From NCBI RefSeq assembly GCF_014647235.1, contig NZ_BMOU01000003.1:248001-312000 (forward strand): a stretch of 64,000 nucleotides of DNA, in the 5' to 3' direction. The position numbers were made by a program, and so were the translations under genes. The notes below the pieces were generated by a model, which was not told the origin of the DNA, did no database searches, and saw nothing but the letters and a program-made list of their open reading frames with translations. Numbering within the stretch: position 1 is the stretch's first letter; the number at the start of each line of letters is the position of its first letter. This DNA comes from Haloarcula pellucida (lineage in GTDB: Archaea; Halobacteriota; Halobacteria; Halobacteriales; Haloarculaceae). Positions 45,901 to 54,220 of this stretch are shown piece after piece.

Positions 45901-47237
45901 ACATCGACCAACAGGTCAAAGATCTCGTTCATCATTTCGCGATAGAGGCTGTGCGTGAGGAGGACGACGGCATCATTCCCCTCCACAGCACCAACAGCCA
46001 ACTCGATATGCTTGACCGCATCATTGAGCAATTCGAGAATGCTTACGGCGAGTACGCAGAAGATCGCCTCATCGAAGTAGATGAAATTCTCGGAGCCAAG
46101 TCCGCCGCTGAGGAGGCCTACCCCAACCTCCGAGCATTCATTGAGAATGATTTGATCGACTACCATGTCGAAAGGATGGAGAACACACCAATCCTATGGA
46201 AACTCACCACTAAACGACTCATCGCTGACTCGACGGGCGAGGGCTTCGCCTGCTTCGTCGACTATCACAGCCTCGATTCGGGACTCTTGGATCGCCTCGC
46301 CAATCAGTACCTCGAACCCCGGAAGGCCGAACTCCGAGAGCGACGCAGTGCCGCCAACCGCCGGCGGAGCGACGAATCCCTCTCGACGAGTGAGCAGGCG
46401 GAAGCCGCCGAACAGTACGAGCGCTGTGCGAGCGGACTCAACCAGATCAGCGTCTTCGAGGACGTACTCCAAGAACTGGGAAGCACCGACGAGCGCAACT
46501 TCGACGCCGAGGACCGCCAACTCGTCGAGGACCTCGCTCCGAAGGTCGCCACCTTCCGCGAGGAGACTCGCGAGCGTGTAGATACGCTGGCGGAACTGCG
46601 AGAGCGCAACGGCGAAGCGTGGTTCCAGGACACCTTCTCGGACAACTTCTGGAACGCCGTCGACGAGTGGCGAGAGGAATGGATCGACGCCCTCGGTGAA
46701 CTCGAACGCGCTTGTGAGGAGTACGCCAAGCCAGCAGACGAGTCCGTCGAGGCCCACCTGGCCGACCTGTTCGACTACTTCAACTGGCGACTCAAGGGGT
46801 CGGACCACTACTCCAGCACGGGCATCCTCTTCATGACCTACTACTTCGAGCGCGAAGGAGCAGACCTCCTCGACGATGACGGGCAACCGTTCGATACACT
46901 GACCGATGACGAACGCCTGCTCGCCTCGCTCGCAACCGGTCTCGACGACCCCTCGGTCGTCGACGAGGGGTTCCTCGAAGCGATGGCCGACGACGAGGGC
47001 GTTGACGAAGTCGACGACCTCCCGCCGCTGGCAGAGTTCAAGGCCCTGGCAGCCGAGATCGACGACCGCTGCCAGACCATCGACAAGCGAATTCCCTCGG
47101 ACTGGACTGACCGCGCCCTCTCAGAGATAACGACCGAAGGGTACCAGCCGAACCACAAGCACGGCGTCGAAATCAATATCACACCGCTCGCTCAGGCTGA
47201 AATCGTCCCGAAGACGGTGGAGGATGACGTTCTCTAA
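42921..47237 (+). CDS. pglX: BREX adenine-specific DNA methyltransferase PglX, copy 1
   Basis: A 1438-residue type IIG-like N6-adenine methyltransferase. SAM-binding VIDPACGSGHF (about residues 310-320) and catalytic NPPY (N518-521) are intact. PglX marks host DNA so that BREX spares it. Residues 1-523 and about 1003-1438 are nearly the same as in copy 2 (49482-53780), but the middle (about 524-1002, target recognition) differs completely and is much poorer in GC (about 40% in a sampled line against 60% in the flank). It begins exactly after a 13-bp inverted repeat and ends 2 nt before pglZ. Confidence 0.92.
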   Translation: MESDSLSQQQAQLDKAEREHLEDIVTEMRDRVEDNVRFQLTQQGLDDEPDDTDALDENTSSLVEAIELEAVDGHSWDDGFEQYITSVGYTIVNRLAALRCMEVRDFVDEEVTVFKENGLTPAAETLVHEEFLLEDEAILEAYHRACDTLAEEIEILFDRSSAYSLVDPDDDTFEELCDMLDSVPDEVWRADDVLGWVYEYYNVKLLDDLRRKGDREGLEPEDVPPANQFYTPHWVVRMLTDNSLGKLYLEHTGELQDVVEAQEGFSPEERKNRPLSPDESPDIADFCTYLVPSEEEGEPTDFDHPEELRVIDPACGSGHFLLYAFDVLERIWRAETNLPEEEIPRKILQHNLYGVDLDMRACQLAAFNLYLKGRTRAEADGADGFDMPEVGIVCADATVADVDGVEAVFDEVAGDDPKVEDALRRILDAFEEVNGLGSLLDVRGTLGELFEDDSETEGVQLTLGDDPTESHTLGQVLHSLREAVDQHRDADSFLAQDLRSFVRLLDILAQNYDVALMNPPYGSVNRMPDIVEDYVEDNYEYAAEFYINFFEVCESITKVTGRVGMLVPWSYMFKDKYQSFREDFVGERGQFDFLAEFGYGILDNATVGTVGTVVRTNTDNTSGKGTFLRLHDIDTKEKETVFVQTLCSEVGEVKRHFEVGLSEFASIPGTSICYSIPQEVRQLHNEELKIDAEQADIDGGSIAYARQGLTTGDDDRFIRLHWEIQDFGTFKPISKGGPVAWMVPQVHETVEWNESGETIKRSPSEFRTRNEEHYGKEGLTWTYIKRTGRRFGYFPSEGLYSNTGYMLIPRTEISLWKTLAILNSSLYHCLMLSITTERHWNSGEVGSLPWHDSLEKVDQLKTLAQEQYQIVVELRSSDPKSPFYAEAELIPAEASETNYEHPHSDLAEQDRAVVSVNKDESIPEATREIYKRRLENQQRLEDLSDQIDDLIYDTLDISESTRKDIRQEIFLRTAEDPEDREVPDPESIPEIPDNIDQQVKDLVHHFAIEAVREEDDGIIPLHSTNSQLDMLDRIIEQFENAYGEYAEDRLIEVDEILGAKSAAEEAYPNLRAFIENDLIDYHVERMENTPILWKLTTKRLIADSTGEGFACFVDYHSLDSGLLDRLANQYLEPRKAELRERRSAANRRRSDESLSTSEQAEAAEQYERCASGLNQISVFEDVLQELGSTDERNFDAEDRQLVEDLAPKVATFREETRERVDTLAELRERNGEAWFQDTFSDNFWNAVDEWREEWIDALGELERACEEYAKPADESVEAHLADLFDYFNWRLKGSDHYSSTGILFMTYYFEREGADLLDDDGQPFDTLTDDERLLASLATGLDDPSVVDEGFLEAMADDEGVDEVDDLPPLAEFKALAAEIDDRCQTIDKRIPSDWTDRALSEITTEGYQPNHKHGVEINITPLAQAEIVPKTVEDDVL
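43386..44489 (+). repeat. Direct repeat A1 (pglX methyltransferase core), pairs with 49948-51050
   Basis: DNA here is over 90% identical by eye to 49948-51050, with long exact runs, ending just after the NPPYGS codons. The stretch before it (42921-43385 against 49482-49947) is similar but less so. Same orientation, 6.56 kb apart. Confidence 0.8.
45928..47237 (+). repeat. Direct repeat B1 (pglX C-terminal region), pairs with 52464-53780
   Basis: Similarity to the second pglX resumes at KDLVHHFA and becomes near-identical from about 46240. With repeat A1 it frames the unique central block of copy 1. Confidence 0.8.
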
Positions 47238-47239
47238 GC

Positions 47240-49414
47240 ATGCCTGCAACGAAGACACTCCCACAGTGCGCCCACGACGCTATCGAGAGTGCTATCGACG
47301 AGGCCGCAGACGAGGAGCCTGTCGTCCTCTGGTGGGACGACGGCGGCTACCTCCGAGATATCGTCCGAAACACCAGCCACCAACTCGGCTGTGCGTTTCG
47401 GGCCGCGGAACAGACGCCGCTGGAACTTCGCGCCGAGGCACCACGGGACCGAACCGTCTGGTACGTCCCGCAAGCACGCAGCGACGACGTCGACTGGTTC
47501 AAAGACGTCGAACACACCGGCGACGTGATCGAACAGCACATCGGGAAGCTCGCAGCCCGCTGTTTCGAGAACGATCGCCTTCAAGCGGCGACCCTCCGGA
47601 CAGCGTTCGAAGACGCCGAAGTCGACGAAACCGAAGGGAGGGACGAACGGGACAAGGTCGCAGATATCCTCGGAGATGGACTCGACGGAGAGGGTGGGTT
47701 ACCCGACCTCCAGAGTCTCCAAACCCGGATCGTCCTCGACGGACACGACGATCCCGTGCAGTTCGTCCTCGAACACGGCACCGAGAACCTCCCCGGCGAC
47801 GACGACCTGATCGAGATTCGGGATCTCCTGGTCGACAACGGCGTGGCCGCCGTCGACGGCGAAAGCGACGCCCAGACGATCGTCGAACGAACGCGACGCT
47901 GGGCCGTCGCAGAGTGGCTCGTCGACGAGGGACTGGACAAATCCCGACTCCCACGGGAGTACCAGCCCGAATCCAGCAGTGGGTTCGGCGTCTCCAGACC
48001 AGAACTCCGCTCCGTCCTGAGCAAGACCGAACGCAAGCAGGAACTGGCTCGCGTCTATCTCGATCCCGACCAGCGGTTCTGGCACGACGTTCTTCGCACC
48101 TACGACGACCCGTGGGAGCTCGTCGACTGTCCCGTCGACGCCTCGCTCGAACACCGCCTCTGGAACGAGTGGACGCAGTCGTTCCACGCCGGCGACTACG
48201 AGCAGTGTGCGACCCAGGCGGAACAACGCCACGAGCGCCTCGACGCGACCTACGGCGACGTTCCGTGGACACAGCTCTGGGACCAGGCGGTCGACATCGC
48301 GACGCTCGCGAACGAACTCGAAACCTGGGAGGAGGGCGGCGATACTGGCGATGTCGTGGAGCTGTACGGCGACGTAGAGGAGGGAACGTGGCAGATCGAC
48401 AACGCCGTGTTCAACCTCATCGTCTCCGGCGAACCGGAAACCGCTCTTCCAGAGGAGCATCCTGCTACCGCGAAACTCGAAGACCTCCGCTCGTCGCTGG
48501 TCGAATCCAGATATCTGGAGTACCTCACCGATCTGGGCGACCTCGTCGAGGATCAGATCGAGGCCGGTTCGCCGTTCGTCGGCGAGAATCACGCCCACCA
48601 GTTCTTCGCCGAGGAGCAGGAACACCTCCAGAGCGGTCAGAGCGTCGCGCTGTTCATCGTCGACGCCCTGCGCTTCGACCTCGCACACGAACTCGCAGAG
48701 TCCATTCGGAGCGAACTTCCCAAGCTCGAAGTTGACGAGAGCAAGTGGGTGGGAACCCTCCCCTCCGACACCGAGTTCGGGAAGGCCGCGCTCACCCCCG
48801 GCAGCAAGTTCAGCTTCAACATCGAACTGCAGGACGGTGAACTCGTTCCTGAACGGAACGGACGCAAGATCACGAATCACCGCCGACAGACGCTCCTCGA
48901 AAACGACGGCTGGAGCTACATCATGCAGGACGCCGACGACGAGGTCGGCTGGAGCAACACGCGCGTCGCCTACTACTGGAACGACATCGACGAGACCGGC
49001 GAGAAGGAACTCACGGACTTCGAGGAGCTGTTCAGCGACCGTATCGACGCTATCTCCCGGATCATCACCGAGAAGCTCCGGAAGGGCGAGTGGGACCGTG
49101 CGTACATCCTCTCTGACCACGGCTTCGTCTCACTTCCACGGCACGTCGACATCGACGACCTGCATCCACCGAGCAACGCCGAAAAGGTGACCCGTCGGTG
49201 GGTCGCCGGCGCGGATCTGGACGACGACGCCCCTGGTGTCTTGCTTGACGAAGACACCCACCTGGGCTATCTCGACGACGATACCAGAATCAGCATCCTG
49301 ACCGACCCGATTCAGCGATTCAGGAACCAGGGACTTCCGGATGCCCGTTTCTACCACGGCGGCGTTCTCCCGCAAGAGTTCGTCCTGAACTTCGTCACGA
49401 TCACGCAAGAGTAG
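47240..49414 (+). CDS. pglZ: BREX phosphatase-fold protein PglZ
   Basis: A 724-residue protein with the alkaline-phosphatase-like PglZ domain in its C-terminal half. ALFIVDALRFDLAHEL (D475 and D480 as probable metal ligands), LPSDTEFGKAAL and YILSDHGF (D626, H627) are conserved. The N-terminal half is helical and acidic. PglZ is universal in BREX and carries nuclease or phosphodiesterase activity in some studied homologues. It sits between the two pglX genes, so recombination between them would delete it. Confidence 0.9.
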   Translation: MPATKTLPQCAHDAIESAIDEAADEEPVVLWWDDGGYLRDIVRNTSHQLGCAFRAAEQTPLELRAEAPRDRTVWYVPQARSDDVDWFKDVEHTGDVIEQHIGKLAARCFENDRLQAATLRTAFEDAEVDETEGRDERDKVADILGDGLDGEGGLPDLQSLQTRIVLDGHDDPVQFVLEHGTENLPGDDDLIEIRDLLVDNGVAAVDGESDAQTIVERTRRWAVAEWLVDEGLDKSRLPREYQPESSSGFGVSRPELRSVLSKTERKQELARVYLDPDQRFWHDVLRTYDDPWELVDCPVDASLEHRLWNEWTQSFHAGDYEQCATQAEQRHERLDATYGDVPWTQLWDQAVDIATLANELETWEEGGDTGDVVELYGDVEEGTWQIDNAVFNLIVSGEPETALPEEHPATAKLEDLRSSLVESRYLEYLTDLGDLVEDQIEAGSPFVGENHAHQFFAEEQEHLQSGQSVALFIVDALRFDLAHELAESIRSELPKLEVDESKWVGTLPSDTEFGKAALTPGSKFSFNIELQDGELVPERNGRKITNHRRQTLLENDGWSYIMQDADDEVGWSNTRVAYYWNDIDETGEKELTDFEELFSDRIDAISRIITEKLRKGEWDRAYILSDHGFVSLPRHVDIDDLHPPSNAEKVTRRWVAGADLDDDAPGVLLDEDTHLGYLDDDTRISILTDPIQRFRNQGLPDARFYHGGVLPQEFVLNFVTITQE

Positions 49415-49481
49415 CGCTGTGTACCAATTTCGCCAAGGTTGATATACCCGGGAAAGATGGTAGTAACTATTCATTGACCTC
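49415..49481 (+). promoter_or_regulatory. Probable separate promoter for pglX2
   Basis: GTTGATATAC (about 49439-49448) resembles a TATA box 35-40 nt before the pglX2 ATG. Together with the 67-nt gap in an otherwise tightly packed operon this suggests independent expression of the second methyltransferase. Confidence 0.45.
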
Positions 49482-52400
49482 ATGGCGGACACTATCTCCT
49501 CCCAGCGGAAGGCCCAACTCGACAAGGAAGAACGGGAACATCTCGAAGCCGTCGTCACCGAGATGCGCGAGCGCGTCGAAGACAACGTCCGATTTCAACT
49601 CGCACAGAAGGGACTCGACGACGGCCCCGCGGCCGGCGACGTCTCGAACGAGGACATCGCGTCGCTCGTAGAGGCGATCGAACTGGAAGCCGTCGACGGC
49701 AACGACTGGGCGGACGGCTACGAACAGTACGTCACGGGCGTCGGGTATACGATCGTCAACAGACTCGCCGCACTGCGATGTATGGAGGTGCGCGACTTCG
49801 TCGACGAGGAGGTCACCGTGTTCAAGGAGAACGGCCTCACGCCGGCCGCGGAGACGCTCGTCCACGAGGAGTTCCTCCTGGAAGACGAGGCCATCCTCGA
49901 AGCCTACCACCGGGAGTGTGACGCCCTCGCCGAGGAAATCGAGCTACTCTTCGATCGCTCGTCGGCGTACAGCCTCGTCGATCCTGATGACGATACGTTC
50001 GAGGAACTCTGTGACATGCTCGACTCCGTCCCCGACGAGGTCTGGCGGGCCGACGACGTACTCGGATGGGTCTACGAGTACTACAACGTCAAGCTGCTCG
50101 ACGACTTGCGCCGCAAAGGCGACCGCGAAGGCCTCGACCCTGAAGACGTTCCCGCGGCGAACCAGTTCTATACCCCCCACTGGGTCGTCCGGATGCTCAC
50201 CGACAACTCACTCGGGAAACTCTACCTCGAACACACCGGCGAGTTGCAAGACGTCGTCGACACCCAGGAGCGCCTCTCGCCGGACGAGCGCAAGAACCGT
50301 CCGCTCTCTCCCGACGAGTCGCCCGACATCGCTGATTTCTGTACCTATCTCGTTCCTTCCGAAGAAGAGGGGGAGCCGACCGACTTCGACCACCCGGAGG
50401 AGCTTCGCGTCATCGACCCCGCCTGTGGGAGCGGACACTTCCTGCTGTACGCGTTCGACGTACTGGAGCGCATCTGGCGTGCCGAGACGGACCTCTCCGA
50501 GGAGGAGATTCCACGGAAGATTCTCCAGCACAATCTCTACGGCGTCGACCTGGACATGCGGGCCTGCCAGCTCGCGGCGTTCAATCTGTATCTGAAGGGT
50601 CGAACCCGCGCAGAGGCCGACGGTGCTGACGGGTTCGACATGCCAGAGGTCGGTATCGTCTGTGCGGACGCGACGGTGGCCGACGTCGAGGGCGTCGAGG
50701 CAGTGTTCGACGAGGTGGCCGGCGACGATCCGAAGGTCGAGGACGCCCTCCGTCGAATCCTCGACGCCTTCGAGGAGGTCAACGGACTCGGGAGTCTGCT
50801 CGACGTTCGCGGGACGCTCGGTGACTTGTTCGAGGACGACAGCGAGACGGGCGGCACGCAATTGACGCTGGGTGACGACCCTCGGGAAAGTCACACGCTC
50901 GGGCAGGTCCTCCACAGTCTGCGGGAGGCCGTGGGTCAGCACCGGGACGAAGATTCGCTCCTGGCGCAGGACCTTCGGAGTTTCGTACGGCTACTGGACA
51001 TTTTGGCCCAGGACTACGACGTGGCGCTGATGAATCCGCCGTATGGGTCGCGTAAACGAATGCCGGATACTGTCCAGAAATATGTCGAAAATAGATATAC
51101 ATATTTCCCAGACTATTATATTTCGTTTGTCGAAAAATGTAACGGTATTGTTCGGGAGGGCGCGCGGATCGGCGTCTTAATGCCCAGATCATTCATGTTC
51201 AAGAAATCGTTCGAAGCGTTTCGAAAAGATTTCGTCGAACGTGCGGGTTCGTTCGATTTCCTTGCAGAATTCGGTCTGGGTATCTTGGATAACGCCACCG
51301 TCCGAACTGTGGGGACCGTTCTTAGATCAGGGACGACAACAGACGGATCGACTGGGACTTTCTATCGCCTCCATGACTTAGAACCAAAATCAAAGGAAGT
51401 TACATTCTCTTCTATCCTGTCCAACGATTCCATCGATGGTGTCCAGCGACGATATCGTGTTCCGATGTCTGATTTTCGCAGGATTCCAGGCTACCCGATC
51501 AGTTATTATGTCCCTCCAGAAATTCGACGACTCCACGACACAGATGTAAAACTTGACGCTGAAGTCGCAAAAATCGCTGGCGACAGTATCGCCAACATCG
51601 CGACCGGTCTCCAGACAGGTAACAACGACCGATTTCTGCGGCAGCACTGGGAGGTTCCCGACGACGCATCATACAAACCGTACGCGAAGGGTGGGAGTGA
51701 TGCTTGGATTGCGCCGGCTGTACCAAAAATGGTTCACTGGTCCGATGATGCCCGCGAAATACAGCGAATCGATAGCGCCAGATTCCAAAATTCAGACTAC
51801 TATGGTAAAGAGGGTCTGACTTGGACCTATATAAAGGACACCGGACGTAGATTCGGATACTTGCCGGCTGGGAACAGGTTCGACGTTGCTGGGTCGATGG
51901 TGTTTCCAACAGCTGTCCCACCCTTGGAGCTTATGGTTGTACTGAATTCCGAGCTATATCACATGGTTATGCTGTCACTCACGCCAGAACGACAGTGGAA
52001 TCAAGGAGACGTAGGACGGCTACCTTGGATCAAAAGAATTCGTAACGAAACGCTGGAACAGATTGGCATCAACCAATACAATACTGCGATTAAACAACAA
52101 TACGACGACCCCACGAGCCCATACTATGTGGGCCCGTCCTTGCTTTTACTTACGTCCAATGAGGGGTTCTTTTATCAATCTCATCAGTTCACAGATCAAC
52201 AAACTCCCGCCTCGGAGGCGGAAGGCGGTATCGCGGAAGGAGACTCGTTTAAAACGTGTTCGCAAGCAGTTATTGCGCGCCGAAAGTCACATGCGGAACA
52301 GTTAGAGGAATACGCTGATCAGTTGGACGATCATATCTATAGCGCTCTTGACTTCGGAGAATCTACCAGAGAGGCAGTTCAGCGAGAGATTACACTTCGT

Positions 52401-53780
52401 GGCACACAGGCTAAAGCAGGTGATGTCGCGGAAACGCGATTCGATATCGAGCGTGAAATCAAAGACCTCGTCCACCACTTCGCGATGGAAGCCGCTCGCG
52501 AGGAGTCAGACGGCATCATTCCCATCCACAGCACCGAAGACCAAGCCGACATGTTCGACCGGATCATCGAGCGCTTCGAGGACGCCTACGGCGAGTATGC
52601 CGGGGACCGCCTCGTCGAAGTCGACGAAATTCTCGGGGCCAAGTCCGCCACCGAGGAGGCCTACCCCAACCTCCGAGCGTTCATCGAGAACGACCTGTTC
52701 GACTACCACGTCGACAGGATGGAGAACACGCCGATCCTCTGGAAGCTCACCACCGAACGCCTTGTTGCCGATTCGATGGGTGAGGGCTTTGCATGCTTCG
52801 TCGATTACCATAGCCTCGATTCGGGACTCTTGGACCGACTCGCCAATCAGTACCTCGAACCCCGGAAGGCCGAACTCCGAGAGCGCCGCAGTGCCGCAAA
52901 TCGACGCCGGAGCGACGAATCCCTCTCGACGAGTGAGCAGGCCGAAGCCGCCGAGCAGTACGAGCGCTGTGCGAGCGGGCTCAACCAGATCAGCGTCTTC
53001 GAGGACGTACTCCAAGAACTGGGAAGCACCGACGAACGCGACTTCGAGGACGAGGATCGACAACTCGTCGAGGAACTCGCGCCGAAAGTCGCCACCTTCC
53101 GCGAGGAGACCCGGGAGCGCGTGGATACGCTGGCGAAACTACGCGAGCGCAACGGCGAAGAGTGGTTCCAGGACACCTTCTCGGACAACTTCTGGAACGC
53201 CGTCGACGAGTGGCGAGAGGAATGGATCGACGCCCTCGGCGAACTCGAACGCGCTTGCGAGGAGTACGCCAAGCCAGCAGACGAGTCCGTCGAGGCGCAC
53301 CTGGCCGACCTGTTCGACTACTTCAACTGGCGACTCAAGGGGTCGGATCACTACTCCAGTACGGGCATCCTCTTCATGACTTACTACTTCGAGCGCGAAG
53401 GGGCAGACCGCCTCGACGAGGACGGGGAACCGTTCGATACGCTGACCGACGACGAACGCCTGCTCGCCTCGCTCGCAACCGGTCTCGACGACCCCTCGGT
53501 CGTCGACGAGGGGTTCCTCGAAGCGATGGCCGACGACGCGGGTGTCGAGGACGTCGACGACCTCTCACCGCTGGCAGAGTTCAAGGCCCTGGCAGCGGAG
53601 ATCGACGACCGCTGCCAGACCATCGACAAGCGAATCCCCTCGGAGTGGGCTGACCGCGCGCTCTCAGAGATAACGACCGAAGGGTACCAGCCGAACCACA
53701 AGCACGGTGTCGAGATCAACGCTGGGCCGCTCGCCGACGCTGAGATCGTGCCGAAGGTCGTCGACGAGCAGGTGATCTAA
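49482..53780 (+). CDS. pglX: BREX adenine-specific DNA methyltransferase PglX, copy 2
   Basis: A 1432-residue paralogue of copy 1 with the same SAM (DPACGSGHF) and NPPY (N518) motifs at identical residue numbers. Sequence leaves copy 1 just after NPPYGS and rejoins it near KDLVHHFA (about residue 995), so the target-recognition part (about 524-993) is different while catalytic and C-terminal parts are shared. The middle has lower GC (about 48% in a sampled line). It probably methylates a second motif. It overlaps the nuclease gene by one base (TAATG). Confidence 0.92.
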   Translation: MADTISSQRKAQLDKEEREHLEAVVTEMRERVEDNVRFQLAQKGLDDGPAAGDVSNEDIASLVEAIELEAVDGNDWADGYEQYVTGVGYTIVNRLAALRCMEVRDFVDEEVTVFKENGLTPAAETLVHEEFLLEDEAILEAYHRECDALAEEIELLFDRSSAYSLVDPDDDTFEELCDMLDSVPDEVWRADDVLGWVYEYYNVKLLDDLRRKGDREGLDPEDVPAANQFYTPHWVVRMLTDNSLGKLYLEHTGELQDVVDTQERLSPDERKNRPLSPDESPDIADFCTYLVPSEEEGEPTDFDHPEELRVIDPACGSGHFLLYAFDVLERIWRAETDLSEEEIPRKILQHNLYGVDLDMRACQLAAFNLYLKGRTRAEADGADGFDMPEVGIVCADATVADVEGVEAVFDEVAGDDPKVEDALRRILDAFEEVNGLGSLLDVRGTLGDLFEDDSETGGTQLTLGDDPRESHTLGQVLHSLREAVGQHRDEDSLLAQDLRSFVRLLDILAQDYDVALMNPPYGSRKRMPDTVQKYVENRYTYFPDYYISFVEKCNGIVREGARIGVLMPRSFMFKKSFEAFRKDFVERAGSFDFLAEFGLGILDNATVRTVGTVLRSGTTTDGSTGTFYRLHDLEPKSKEVTFSSILSNDSIDGVQRRYRVPMSDFRRIPGYPISYYVPPEIRRLHDTDVKLDAEVAKIAGDSIANIATGLQTGNNDRFLRQHWEVPDDASYKPYAKGGSDAWIAPAVPKMVHWSDDAREIQRIDSARFQNSDYYGKEGLTWTYIKDTGRRFGYLPAGNRFDVAGSMVFPTAVPPLELMVVLNSELYHMVMLSLTPERQWNQGDVGRLPWIKRIRNETLEQIGINQYNTAIKQQYDDPTSPYYVGPSLLLLTSNEGFFYQSHQFTDQQTPASEAEGGIAEGDSFKTCSQAVIARRKSHAEQLEEYADQLDDHIYSALDFGESTREAVQREITLRGTQAKAGDVAETRFDIEREIKDLVHHFAMEAAREESDGIIPIHSTEDQADMFDRIIERFEDAYGEYAGDRLVEVDEILGAKSATEEAYPNLRAFIENDLFDYHVDRMENTPILWKLTTERLVADSMGEGFACFVDYHSLDSGLLDRLANQYLEPRKAELRERRSAANRRRSDESLSTSEQAEAAEQYERCASGLNQISVFEDVLQELGSTDERDFEDEDRQLVEELAPKVATFREETRERVDTLAKLRERNGEEWFQDTFSDNFWNAVDEWREEWIDALGELERACEEYAKPADESVEAHLADLFDYFNWRLKGSDHYSSTGILFMTYYFEREGADRLDEDGEPFDTLTDDERLLASLATGLDDPSVVDEGFLEAMADDAGVEDVDDLSPLAEFKALAAEIDDRCQTIDKRIPSEWADRALSEITTEGYQPNHKHGVEINAGPLADAEIVPKVVDEQVI
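49948..51050 (+). repeat. Direct repeat A2, pairs with 43386-44489
   Basis: Second copy of the pglX methyltransferase core. Identity to A1 is above 90% by eye. It suggests recent duplication or continuing gene conversion. Confidence 0.8.
52464..53780 (+). repeat. Direct repeat B2, pairs with 45928-47237
   Basis: Second copy of the pglX C-terminal region, near-identical from about 52780 onward. It frames the unique central block of copy 2. Confidence 0.8.
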
Positions 53781-54217
53781 TGGGACGGAATCAGGGCCAC
53801 GTCGACGGCGAACTAGCCGAGTTCGCCGTGGCGGCTGCTCTCGTTTCGAACGGCTGCCGCGTGTCCTACACCCATGGCGAGTACAAGTACGACCTCGTCG
53901 CGGACGCGGACGACGAACTACTTCGGGTGCAGGTAAAGAAGGCGAACCGGGATACCGACACGCCATGGAAATATCGCCTGTTCACTGACCAGTACGACGA
54001 GGGCCAAGTCGACCTCTTTGCGGGCTACATCCCCGAGTCCGGTGAGACCTTTTATGCGACAGCAGACGAAGTGGGCTCCGAGTTCAGGATCAACGCCAAA
54101 TCGGGCGAAGAGATGAACGAACACAACAGGGACCTGGCCAAACTCGTCGGCGAGTACACTTTCGAGCGTGCTGTCTCCCGACTCCGCGAAAACGAGCTGA
54201 CTGAGGGGGGTACGTAA
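53780..54217 (+). CDS. Small PD-(D/E)XK endonuclease-like protein
   Basis: A 145-residue protein with the Holliday-resolvase/PDDEXK_5-like core. It has a helix with glutamates (DGELAEFAVAAALVSNGCRV), then YDLVADADD (D38), then LRVQVKKA (Q51-V-K53), giving D-x12-Q-x-K. It is translationally coupled to pglX2 (TAATG) and lies 3 nt before the helicase gene. It is not a standard BREX core gene. It could supply the DNA-cutting step or act with the helicase. Catalysis is inferred from motifs only. Confidence 0.72.
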   Translation: MGRNQGHVDGELAEFAVAAALVSNGCRVSYTHGEYKYDLVADADDELLRVQVKKANRDTDTPWKYRLFTDQYDEGQVDLFAGYIPESGETFYATADEVGSEFRINAKSGEEMNEHNRDLAKLVGEYTFERAVSRLRENELTEGGT

Positions 54218-54220
54218 CCG

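Noticed and set aside
47224-48735. Long plus-strand ORF of 503 residues inside pglZ
   Set aside because: It is extremely Arg/Pro-rich, the out-of-frame reading of the GC-rich pglZ gene.
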